In this document: positions 1 through 7,030 of the stretch, one piece after another
How the letters are laid out: each line of letters starts with the position of its first letter
How positions within the stretch are numbered: position 1 is the first letter of the stretch
DNA from: CAZSNT01 sp964607765
GTDB taxonomy: Bacteria; Verrucomicrobiota; Lentisphaeria; Oligosphaerales; JABHEG01
Assembly (NCBI GenBank): GCA_964607765.1
Contig: CAZSNT010000177.1
Location: 1-19,928 of the forward strand
Reading direction: 5' to 3'
DNA length: 19,928 bases
The notes under the pieces: model-generated
Told to the model about the DNA's origin: nothing
Database searches by the model: none
What the model saw: the letters and a program-made list of their open reading frames with translations, nothing else
Position numbers and translations under genes: made by a program

Positions 1-2
1 CC

Positions 3-65
3 CGCATTCAAGCGGCCGAAACCCAGCCGAAGAGGCCCAAGCTAAACGCTTACCCTTTCTTGTAA
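3..65 (+). other. possible 3' end of a truncated upstream gene
   Basis: One plus frame is open from the window edge to a TAA at 63-65 and would end in KLNAYPFL. A second frame is also open to about base 101, so coding is uncertain. Nothing recognisable is present. It is listed only so the left edge is not taken as certainly intergenic. Confidence 0.2.
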
Positions 66-370
66 CCGTTAAGCTTGGTGCCGGAAGGCTGCTCCGACCG
101 TAGCGCTCTCTGGGCGGCGACTTCCCCTCCGTAGCGTGACGACAGGAAACCGCCGCCCAGAAAGCGGCGCCACGGTCGGCCAGGCAGGATACGGTAGCCA
201 ACAGTCCAGCTACGCTTACGACGATATCAGGTGTAAGAGCTATGTAGTTGCACCAGAGAGCACTTATTATCTTGCCAACAAGTCAGAAGCCAAACAGCGT
301 CCCCAATCGCCCTTCAATTACAACGCGCCGTCACGGACCCAACTGGCGCCGCCCGGCGGCACTACCCCCG

Positions 371-397
371 TTATTCGCGATCGCGACTCCCGAATAA
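371..397. repeat. inverted repeat with central palindrome, candidate operator
   Basis: TTATTCG at 371-377 is matched by CGAATAA at 391-397. Inside lies the perfect 10-bp palindrome CGCGATCGCG (376-385). The element ends 3 bp before the -35 hexamer at 401, a position where an activator or repressor could act on the ATPase promoter. That role is inferred from position only. Confidence 0.35.
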
Positions 398-400
398 ACC

Positions 401-429
401 TTGTTATCCGGGAATTGCACCCCTATACT
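401..429 (+). promoter_or_regulatory. sigma70-like promoter of the AAA ATPase gene
   Basis: TTGTTA (401-406) and TATACT (424-429) are separated by exactly 17 bp. They match the TTGACA and TATAAT consensus at 4/6 and 5/6 positions. Transcription would start near 436, about 30 nt before the GTG start at 466, which supports that start over the upstream one. Confidence 0.5.
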
Positions 430-465
430 GCTCTCTGGAACCTGACGCTACTGGAGGGCGTAGAA

Positions 466-1776
466 GTGAAACGACTTGCTGAGAGGAGCATTCTGGGTTG
501 GGCCCAACATCCACGGCGGAAACCACTGATCATCCGTGGAGCGCGACAAGTGGGCAAGACGTGGCTTGTCGAGAATTGTCTGGCAAAGCAGTTTGAACGC
601 TTTGTCAAGATCGACCTCGAAGGTCAGCCGCAATTCCATGCGGCCTTTGCAGGCGAGTTGAGTCCCAAGGCAATGCTCAACGCCATCGAGGCCTACACCG
701 AGCGAATCCTGCCGGGGAAGACACTGCTGTTTGTTGATGAGATCCAGGCATGTCCAAGGGCGATCACAGCACTGCGATATTTCTATGAACAGCTGCCCGA
801 ATTGCACGTTGTCACGGCGGGGTCGATGCTCGAATTCGCTATGGGGGAGTATTCGGTTCCCGTGGGGCGGGTTCAGTATCTGCACCTTTCACCGATGACG
901 TTCTATGAGTACTTGGTGGCCATGGGCAAGGACGCCGCAGCCGAAAGGACACTGGAGCATCCCAGGGAGCATTCACAGGCCACCATCGACGCTCTGCACG
1001 AGCAGTTGCGGGACTATTTCTTCATCGGAGGAATGCCCGAAGCCGTAGCTGTCTATCGGGACACGGGATCACGACTTGAGGCCTATGACGTGCACGCTCA
1101 AATCGCCACATCCTATCGTGATGACTTTGCCAAATACCGTCCAGTCGTCGACGTCGCCTGCCTGGACGGCGTGTTTGAGGCAGCCAGCAAGTCAGTCGGA
1201 CAACAGATCATCTACACTCACCTCTATGCGCACGCCACTGGCAAAACCAACCGCAAGGCCTTCGATCTTCTGTGCAAGGCAAGGCTGTTCAGCAAGATCC
1301 GCTCTGTCACTCCCTCAGGATTGCCCCTGGGGCACTCGCACGGGAAGCGCTTCAAAGCGGCGATGCTCGATATTGGTCTCATGCAACATGTGTGCGGGAT
1401 GAACCCAGCGATGGCCATTGGCAACGACAGCCTGATGGCGCTCTATCGTGGTCAAATGGCGGAACAGTTCGTCGCCCAAGAGATGTTGGCGTGGCATAGC
1501 GAAACGCTGCACTACTGGTCGCGCGCAGCGAAAGGGTCCACTGCGGAAGTTGACTATCTGGCGATTCGTGATGGCAAGATCCACCCCCTCGAAGTCAAAT
1601 CAGGTCCGGCGGGACGCCTCCGGAGTTTGCATTTGTGCCTGGACACATACCCCAACTGCGGACAAGGCTGGGTACTACAACAGGGGCCCTATCAGGAACT
1701 CGCCGAACAGAAGTTGGCGTTCTGGCCATTGTACGCGACAACACTGCTCGGAGACCGCCAGAGACTGCCGCTCTAG
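466..1776 (+). CDS. AAA ATPase with DUF4143 C-terminal domain
   Basis: This 436-aa protein has the standard two-part layout of DUF4143 ATPases. Near the N-terminus is a Walker A loop, GARQVGKT (residues 25-32), and a Walker B segment, LLFVDE (87-92), for ATP binding and hydrolysis. The C-terminal half ends in a PD-(D/E)xK-like pattern: E361/D363 in AEVDYL and E376/K378 in LEVKSG, as is usual for the DUF4143 fold. I chose the GTG at 466 because GGAGGG (453-458) lies 7 nt before it, a promoter lies just upstream, and the family normally begins a few residues before a basic stretch and the P-loop. The family is widespread and scattered, often in accessory DNA; its cellular role is not established, and a defence or toxin-linked role is only a suggestion. 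No partner gene is adjacent. It looks intact. Confidence 0.88.
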   Translation: MKRLAERSILGWAQHPRRKPLIIRGARQVGKTWLVENCLAKQFERFVKIDLEGQPQFHAAFAGELSPKAMLNAIEAYTERILPGKTLLFVDEIQACPRAITALRYFYEQLPELHVVTAGSMLEFAMGEYSVPVGRVQYLHLSPMTFYEYLVAMGKDAAAERTLEHPREHSQATIDALHEQLRDYFFIGGMPEAVAVYRDTGSRLEAYDVHAQIATSYRDDFAKYRPVVDVACLDGVFEAASKSVGQQIIYTHLYAHATGKTNRKAFDLLCKARLFSKIRSVTPSGLPLGHSHGKRFKAAMLDIGLMQHVCGMNPAMAIGNDSLMALYRGQMAEQFVAQEMLAWHSETLHYWSRAAKGSTAEVDYLAIRDGKIHPLEVKSGPAGRLRSLHLCLDTYPNCGQGWVLQQGPYQELAEQKLAFWPLYATTLLGDRQRLPL

Positions 1777-1815
1777 GGCATTGGGGACGTTGTTACACTT
1801 TCGCGTGCTGCATAG

Positions 1816-1831
1816 TGACTTAAGTTAGTCA
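1816..1831. repeat. short inverted repeat TGACT-N6-AGTCA
   Basis: TGACT at 1816-1820 and AGTCA at 1827-1831 flank TTAAGT-like sequence in the gap between the ATPase stop and the next reading frame. Its size would suit a dimeric regulator's operator, but no clear promoter hexamers are placed around it. A chance repeat is possible. Confidence 0.2.
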
Positions 1832-1891
1832 TAGATTGACGAGAAGCCGCTCACGAGCATTGCGTTCAGGAGCCATCGCAAGGCGGTTTGG

Positions 1892-2119
1892 ATGATTCCG
1901 GCGCTCAGCCTGAGCACGGAGAGGATCTTCCTGCCGCAGGCGCTCGGCTACTGGACGGTTGCCACCGACACGCAGTGCAGTGACATTGAGCGCGGGACCC
2001 CGAGTCTGGACGAACGTCTCGAGGCGATGCGCAAGTGTCAGCAAGCGGGTTACGTGGTACGCGCAGGGTTCTCGCCGATCATCCCGCACGTGGGCTGGCG
2101 GGAGGAAGGAAATCGGCAA
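1892..2119 (+). pseudogene. fragment of a spore photoproduct lyase-like radical SAM gene
   Basis: From about 1952 to 2107 the translation reads WTVATDTQCSDIERGTPSL, then DERLEAMRKCQQAGYVVR, then SPIIPHVGWREE. This matches the part of SPL-family radical SAM proteins after the cysteine cluster, where the pattern is RGTPSLxERLEA, QxAGYxVR, then FxPIIPxxGWxEE. The cysteine cluster and everything upstream are missing: the frame is closed by a TAG at 1832-1834. The part after GWREE is replaced by the ceramidase-like gene, with which this piece is in frame and without a stop. It therefore appears to be a remnant cut at both ends. The ATG at 1892 could make a chimeric N-terminus of 76 residues, but the stronger start is at 2120. 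Confidence 0.62.
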
Positions 2120-3445
2120 ATGGCACGGGAACTGTACAACGCCGAAGGGCTTCCCGAAGTGACAGCGGGGTCGGCGCAGGTCGAGATTACGCCGCCTCTG
2201 GGGACAGCGCTTGCCGGGTACTTCACGACCCGTGTCAGTGATGCCGTGGCCGATCCGCTATACGCGCGGGCCGTCGTCATCGGCAGCGGCGGAGAGCGCA
2301 TGGCGCTGGTCTCATGCGACCTCATCTGCCTGACACGTGAGACCGCAGACGCGGCCAAAGAGTCGATAGCGGAACGCTGCGGGATCGCCCCGGAGCAGGT
2401 GCTGATCTGCGCCACGCACACGCATACCGGCCCGAACACACGGCACAAGGGAAAACAGATCGTCCCGCCGAACCTCGAATGGCTCGCTGCTTTGCCGGCC
2501 AAGATTGCCGATGCTGTGGTGGCTGCAGCCGCAGAGATGGTCGAAGTGATCCTGGTCCCCGGCCGCCAGTTCGAAGGCAACTTCGGCAGCAATCGACTCG
2601 GACGCATGCGGGACGGATCCGAGATGTTCGGCAAGACCAATGCCATCGGGCCGGCCGGCCCCATTGACCCAGAGGTCCTGGCACTGGCCGTACGCGAACG
2701 CGACGGAACGGTTCGAGCCATGGTGGTTAACCATGCCATGCACGCGGACGCGACTGGGGGGACGCAGATTTCCGCGGGGTGGCCCGGAAAGGTCGGGAAG
2801 ACGATCGCCGCCGTGTATGGCCCGCAGGCCGTGACCGTGGTCCTGAACGGGTGCTGCGGGGACATCAACCACCACTACTGGACCAAGAAGCGCGTCGGCG
2901 GAAGTGGGCAGTTGCGGACGGATCTGATGGGCCGCGCGATGGCGGGACTCGCGATGAATGCGGTGGAGCTGGCCGAACCGGCCGAGGATGCAGCCATCGG
3001 CGGACGTCTGCGCAGGCCTTTGATCCCGTGGTACACCCGTGATGACAAGCTGCGGGCGGAAGTCGACAGGCTGCGAGCACAAGACGAGATCACACCCAAA
3101 GAGCAGATTATCATCGACCGTTTCGACGATTGGCCGTTCGATGGCCAGGACGCGGAGGTGACGGTGCAGGCGATTCGGCTTGGGGACATGCTCTTCATCG
3201 GGCTTCCCGGCGAGGTCTTCACCGAGTGGGGCCTCGAGATCAAGCGCTGGTCACCGGCGCAGTTCACGTTCGTCGCAGAACTGGCGAACGACTGGTTCGG
3301 CTATATCCCCACGAGCGATCAAGCGCATCGTGGCGCATACGGCACAGTGCCCACCCACTCTCGCCGGCTCTGTGCCGATGGCGGGCGCCAGATGACCGAT
3401 GCCGTCCAAGTCATGATGTACGACCTCTGGGAAGACCGTCCGTAG
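2120..3445 (+). CDS. neutral/alkaline ceramidase-like amidohydrolase
   Basis: A 441-aa protein matching the N-terminal catalytic domain of neutral ceramidases (PF04734), an amidase fold with an active-site zinc. It opens with the family signature AGSAQVEITPPLGTALAGY. Likely zinc ligands are H100 and H102 in ATHTHTGP and a histidine of NHAMH (H205/H208). The segment holding the nucleophilic serine in true ceramidases (GDVSPN) reads NGCCGDINHH (243-252), so asparagine replaces serine. The C-terminal immunoglobulin-like domain of classical ceramidases is absent. These points make ceramide a doubtful substrate; a different amide or ester hydrolase is likelier. I chose the ATG at 2120 because the purine-rich GGAGGAAGGA (2101-2110) lies 9 nt upstream and the family domain begins soon after. 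The open frame extends to 1892 through the radical SAM remnant. No signal peptide is visible with either start. Confidence 0.78.
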   Translation: MARELYNAEGLPEVTAGSAQVEITPPLGTALAGYFTTRVSDAVADPLYARAVVIGSGGERMALVSCDLICLTRETADAAKESIAERCGIAPEQVLICATHTHTGPNTRHKGKQIVPPNLEWLAALPAKIADAVVAAAAEMVEVILVPGRQFEGNFGSNRLGRMRDGSEMFGKTNAIGPAGPIDPEVLALAVRERDGTVRAMVVNHAMHADATGGTQISAGWPGKVGKTIAAVYGPQAVTVVLNGCCGDINHHYWTKKRVGGSGQLRTDLMGRAMAGLAMNAVELAEPAEDAAIGGRLRRPLIPWYTRDDKLRAEVDRLRAQDEITPKEQIIIDRFDDWPFDGQDAEVTVQAIRLGDMLFIGLPGEVFTEWGLEIKRWSPAQFTFVAELANDWFGYIPTSDQAHRGAYGTVPTHSRRLCADGGRQMTDAVQVMMYDLWEDRP

Positions 3446-3696
3446 GGTAGCATCCCAGCCCTGGACAGCTTACGCTGACCCAGATTTGCCTGTACCAGAA
3501 GCCCGGCGTGGGCGCGCTTTACACTGGGGAGTAGGAACAGGAGTTCCGTGGTGGAAGCCACAGTTCTGCGCCCGGCCAGGAACACCGCGCCGGTCGCAGC
3601 AATGAGGAACCGCAATTTGCCTGTCGCCGCGCCCACCCAGCGGCCGGAACCTGTGCACGCCCTTTCACAATCAGCAACAAACAAGGAGGTTGCAGA
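3446..3696. other. 251-bp gap between ceramidase-like and GH16 genes
   Basis: No gene is recognised here. The words ATTTGCCTGT and AATTTGCCTGT occur near 3484 and 3614, a short direct repeat of unknown meaning. I see no convincing promoter hexamers and no strong terminator. The only firm element is the ribosome binding site at its end. Confidence 0.4.
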
Positions 3697-4524
3697 ATGC
3701 AGCGCTTTGAGGTCCGAGACCATGCCCAAAGTCTTCTTCCCGATGGTAGACAGTTCGAGCTCGTCTGGAGTGATGAGTTCGATGGCACGGAGCTGGACAC
3801 CAGCAAGTGGGACTACCGCCTCCACATGATGGGTAAACGCCACCGGACGTGGAGTGACGAGGGCGTGACCTTCGACGGCAACTCCAACGCGGTTTTCCGC
3901 ATCTTCGAGAAGGATGGCGAAATCTGTTCATCCCAGCTTCAGACCGGCTACAACTTCATGGACGCACCGGTGGAGAGGGACGAGGACTGCTGGGGCGGCG
4001 GGCTCATATGGCCGATCGGCAAACTGCGGCAGAGCAAGTTCCTGCACAAATACGGATACTATGAGTGTCGCTGCAAGCTGCAGAAGAAGGAGGGATGGTG
4101 GAGTGCGTTCTGGCTTCAGAGCCCGACCATCGGCTGCAGCCTGGATCCAAGCGAAGCCGGCATCGAGAATGACATCATGGAGAGCTTCCACCCCGGCGAA
4201 GTCATCCACCACGCCAACCACTACGGCGGATACGCTGACGACCACGAATGCGCCAAGAGCGGCGAGACCAGAAAAGGTCTGGACCTCGATGCCTACCATC
4301 GCTTCGGGATGCTGTGGCGGGCTGACGGATACACCTTCTACATTGACGGGGAGAAGTCAGGACACTCGGACGCGCCGGTTTCGCATCGGTCACAGTTCAT
4401 TCTGATCTCCACCGAAGTCCAAGGCTATCGCAGCAAAGCCCTTGCGGCCACAGACGCGGCCAAGGCCGCCGTCGGGGATGAGTTCCTCGTCGATTACGTC
4501 CGGGTCTTCGACGAGGTCCAGTAG
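3697..4524 (+). CDS. family 16 glycoside hydrolase
   Basis: A 275-aa single-domain GH16 enzyme (concanavalin-A-like beta-jelly roll), a family that cleaves beta-1,3/1,4 glucans or galactans with retention and includes kappa-carrageenases, agarases, porphyranases and laminarinases. It starts with the typical ELVWSDEFDGTELDTSKWDY strand. The core has GYYECRCKL and WWSAFWLQSP, then the catalytic ExDxxE motif as ENDIME: E157 (expected nucleophile), D159 and E162 (expected acid/base). It ends in the usual DYVRVF strand. The start has a strong ribosome site, AAGGAGGT (3683-3690), 6 nt before the ATG. There is no signal peptide, which is unusual for a polymer-degrading GH16 and suggests an intracellular or non-classically exported enzyme acting on oligosaccharides. 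The exact substrate cannot be read from the sequence; the neighbouring GH82 and sulfatase genes favour a sulfated galactan. Confidence 0.87.
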   Translation: MQRFEVRDHAQSLLPDGRQFELVWSDEFDGTELDTSKWDYRLHMMGKRHRTWSDEGVTFDGNSNAVFRIFEKDGEICSSQLQTGYNFMDAPVERDEDCWGGGLIWPIGKLRQSKFLHKYGYYECRCKLQKKEGWWSAFWLQSPTIGCSLDPSEAGIENDIMESFHPGEVIHHANHYGGYADDHECAKSGETRKGLDLDAYHRFGMLWRADGYTFYIDGEKSGHSDAPVSHRSQFILISTEVQGYRSKALAATDAAKAAVGDEFLVDYVRVFDEVQ

Positions 4525-4657
4525 CGGGGAGCCCTGCCCTTTGGCGCGCAAGCGGTCCTCGCACTTCGAGATGCTCAATGACGACGAGGCACAGAGGATG
4601 GAAAATGCCGGCCAGGCCCCCCACCCCTCCACGCCCTGCGCAAACAGGAGATCAAAC

Positions 4658-5392
4658 ATGAGCTTCGAAGAGAAAACCGCGATCGTGACCGGTGCGGCTG
4701 AGGGCATTGGACGGAAGATCGCGCTGGAGCTGGCCCAGGCCGGTGTGAAGGTCGCGATCATGGATGTCGATCCGGACAAGGCCAGACAGACCAGTCAGGA
4801 GATTGCCCAGCTGGGCGGAACAGCGATCGCGATCAAAGTCGACGTTCGCGACAACGACGAAGTCACTGCGGGGGTTCAGCAGGTGATTGCCGAATTGGGG
4901 CAGGTCGACATTCTGGTCAACAATGCCGGGATCTTCCGGATATCGAAGGAATTGAAGGATATGCAGGACCATGAATGGGAGAACATGTTCGACATCAATG
5001 TCTACGGCATCTTCCGCTGCTGTCGTGCGGTCCTCCCGCACATGGAGCAGCGACAGAGCGGCAGGATCATCAACATCGCGTCCGTAGCCGGGGTCGGCGG
5101 AATTGCCAGGATGTCGGTGTATTCATCCTCGAAAGGCGCGATCATCGCCTTCAGCAAGGCGTTGGCCATGGAAGAGGGCAAACACAATATCACGGTCAAC
5201 TGCATCTCGCCGGGAGTACTGAAATCCTATGGAGACGACGACAGCCGGGGGACGTTTCTGAAATGCTCCGGCGAGTTGGGTACCGAGACCGCGCACCTGG
5301 TGAAGTTCCTGGCCTCCAATGACGCGGGCTTCATCACCGGGGCAAACTACGTTGTTGACGGCGGCAGACTGCTCGGCGCGAGAAGAGCGTAG
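4658..5392 (+). CDS. short-chain dehydrogenase/reductase (classical SDR)
   Basis: A 244-aa NAD(P)-dependent oxidoreductase with every classical SDR landmark: the TGAAEGIG nucleotide loop (11-18), NNAG (88-91), catalytic S142 in NIASVAG, Y155 and K159 in YSSSK, and a C-terminal GANYVVDGG. An acidic residue after the second strand (D37 region, IMDVDPDKA) points to NAD rather than NADP. The start is set at the ATG at 4658, with AGGAG (4646-4650) 7 nt upstream and family-like sequence (TAIVTG) almost at once; the frame stays open to 4442 but that part is not family-like. It lies 133 nt after the GH16 gene on the same strand. In this setting it may oxidise a sugar released from the polysaccharide, which is inference, as SDR substrates cannot be read from sequence. 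Confidence 0.88.
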   Translation: MSFEEKTAIVTGAAEGIGRKIALELAQAGVKVAIMDVDPDKARQTSQEIAQLGGTAIAIKVDVRDNDEVTAGVQQVIAELGQVDILVNNAGIFRISKELKDMQDHEWENMFDINVYGIFRCCRAVLPHMEQRQSGRIINIASVAGVGGIARMSVYSSSKGAIIAFSKALAMEEGKHNITVNCISPGVLKSYGDDDSRGTFLKCSGELGTETAHLVKFLASNDAGFITGANYVVDGGRLLGARRA

Positions 5393-5469
5393 AACTCCTG
5401 ACCCACACTGACCTGAAGTAGTGGTCGCAGTATCCGCAGTGGTAGTCCCAGCCGTGGCGCTCAAGACGC

Positions 5470-7029
5470 TCACGCGCCCGCGATGCGGGGCATGGGCATG
5501 GCTTCGATCGCCATGTCGGCATGCAGGAACTTGAGCAGAATGTCGTTCTTCAGCTCCTGACAGTCCGGCAGACCCCAGAGGTTACGATACTCGCCGGGAT
5601 CGCTCTCGAGGTCGTACAATTCCCCGTACGGCTGGTTGAAGTGGATGGTCATCTTGTAGCGGTCATCGACGTAGGTCTTCATGTTCATGGTCGTCGGGTT
5701 GTGCCGATTCTCGATGATGACATGGTCGCGAATCGCCTCGCGCCGGCCCGTCCACTCCGGTTCCATATCCAGGCCGGTCATGCGCCGCGGTACGTCGATG
5801 CCGGCAAAGCTGAGCATGGTTGGCGCCAGGTCGACCGTGGACTGCAGGGCATTGGAGGCGACGCCTTCAGGCACAGTTCCGGGCATGGAAACGATGAGAG
5901 GGACACGCAGCAGGTCGTCGTAGTGGTGGATCGCTTTGGCAGTGAGCCCGTGCTGCCCCCAATAGTCGCCGTGATCCGAGGTGAAGATCACCAGCGTGTC
6001 CTCTTCGAGCCCCAGCTCGGCGAGTTGGTCGAGGATCTTGCCGATGTACGTGTCCAGCATGGTGACCATGCCGTACATGGTGGCGATGCTCTGGGGGAGG
6101 GCCTCACGTTTGCGTGTATGGCAATTGGCACCGTGGAGGACGTTGACGCCTTCGTCGGTCTTGAACGCGCTGAAATCCGGCGCCTTGGTTTGAGACAGGG
6201 CGAAGTAGGGAGGCTTGTCATCGAATTCGCCGGGCACATGCTCCGGCACGGTGACATCGGCCGGGGCGTACATGGACGCATAGGGCTCCGGCACGACATA
6301 AGGCGGATGGGGATCAAAGAAACTCGCCCAGAGGAAGAACGGCTCGCCCTTCTGGTGAAACTCACGCATCAGGGCATTGGTGCGCTCGGCAATCCAGGTG
6401 TCGTAGTGGATTTCCTCGGGGATCTCCCACGCCTCGCCGCCTTTGCGGCGGACGTAGGTGGATTCGGCATAGGGATCCGGCTTGTCGGGAGCGGCGTCCA
6501 GCTTGTTGGGGGCAAAGTAGTTGCGCCAGTTGTCGTAGCCCTTGTCGATCATCCACAGCGCGTAGTGTTGGCCGACATGGGCCTGATCGGTGTGATTGCG
6601 GGTGAGCTCGGCACGTTCGAAACCATAGAAGGGCTTGTCGTAGGTCCTCCAGAAGTCCAGATCATGCACGATTGGGTAGGATTCCAGCGACGGGTATTCC
6701 TCGGTCGATTTAGTGGGCTGGAAGTGCCCCTTGCCCACCAGTGCTGTGCGATAGCCGGCAGCCTGGAAGGCATCGCCCACAGTCGGCACATCTTCCATCA
6801 GCTTGGTGCCCAGGGAGTAGGCGCCGTGCTGACTCGGATACATGCCGGTGATCCAGCTCGCGCGAGTGGGGGTGCAGGTAGGATTCGGGGTGTAGGCACG
6901 GCTGAAATGGATGCCGCGACTCGCCAAGCGATCCAGGTTGGGTGTTTCCAGTTCGTCGTTCAGGTAACCCAGCGTGCACCAATGCTGCTGGTCGCTGGTA
7001 ATGAGGAGGACGTTCTTGCGATTACTCAT
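5470..7029 (-). CDS. type I (formylglycine) sulfatase
   Basis: A 519-aa member of the S1 sulfatase family (alkaline phosphatase superfamily), which hydrolyses sulfate esters using a formylglycine made from an active-site cysteine. The maturation motif is CTPTR at residues 52-56, a variant of CxPSR with threonine in place of serine. Metal-binding D13-Q14 lies in ITSDQQHW, and a second metal site lies in FTSDHGDYWGQHG. The C-terminal subdomain has the usual YKMTIH and ELYDLESDPGEYRNL strands. There is no signal peptide, so it may act on imported sulfated oligosaccharides. It starts one base after the TAG stop of the upstream gene, with GAGAGG inside that gene's end serving as ribosome site, so translation is probably coupled. 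It is the last gene of the GH82 operon. Substrate regiospecificity is unknown. Confidence 0.9.
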   Translation of the reverse strand: MSNRKNVLLITSDQQHWCTLGYLNDELETPNLDRLASRGIHFSRAYTPNPTCTPTRASWITGMYPSQHGAYSLGTKLMEDVPTVGDAFQAAGYRTALVGKGHFQPTKSTEEYPSLESYPIVHDLDFWRTYDKPFYGFERAELTRNHTDQAHVGQHYALWMIDKGYDNWRNYFAPNKLDAAPDKPDPYAESTYVRRKGGEAWEIPEEIHYDTWIAERTNALMREFHQKGEPFFLWASFFDPHPPYVVPEPYASMYAPADVTVPEHVPGEFDDKPPYFALSQTKAPDFSAFKTDEGVNVLHGANCHTRKREALPQSIATMYGMVTMLDTYIGKILDQLAELGLEEDTLVIFTSDHGDYWGQHGLTAKAIHHYDDLLRVPLIVSMPGTVPEGVASNALQSTVDLAPTMLSFAGIDVPRRMTGLDMEPEWTGRREAIRDHVIIENRHNPTTMNMKTYVDDRYKMTIHFNQPYGELYDLESDPGEYRNLWGLPDCQELKNDILLKFLHADMAIEAMPMPRIAGA

Positions 7030-7030
7030 T

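Larger units (their letters stand above)
66..465. other. 400-bp leader region without a recognisable gene
   Basis: This stretch lies before the AAA ATPase gene. An open frame continues upstream from that gene to a GTG at 136, but its translation has low-complexity, non-family-like composition. A promoter (401-429) and a ribosome binding site (453-458) both sit downstream of that GTG, so the extension is treated as non-coding. The only structure I see is the palindrome at 376-385 inside an inverted repeat (371-397), next to the promoter. Confidence 0.5.

Noticed and set aside
136..465. N-terminal extension of the AAA ATPase to a GTG at 136
   Set aside because: The extension is not family-like and includes the promoter and ribosome site that support the start at 466.
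1790..1816. Possible promoter TTGTTA-N15-CATAGT after the ATPase gene
   Set aside because: The spacer is too short and the -10 is weak; it would mainly precede a gene remnant.
4525..4657. N-terminal extension of the SDR back to 4442
   Set aside because: It overlaps the GH16 end and is not family-like; AGGAG at 4646-4650 and TAIVTG right after 4658 fix the start.
5393..5469. Cys/His-rich minus-strand reading (HGWDYHCGYCDHYF) just after the sulfatase stop
   Set aside because: It looks like a zinc-knuckle piece, but it is short, has no start, is out of frame with the sulfatase and lies in a 77-bp convergent gap; chance cannot be excluded.
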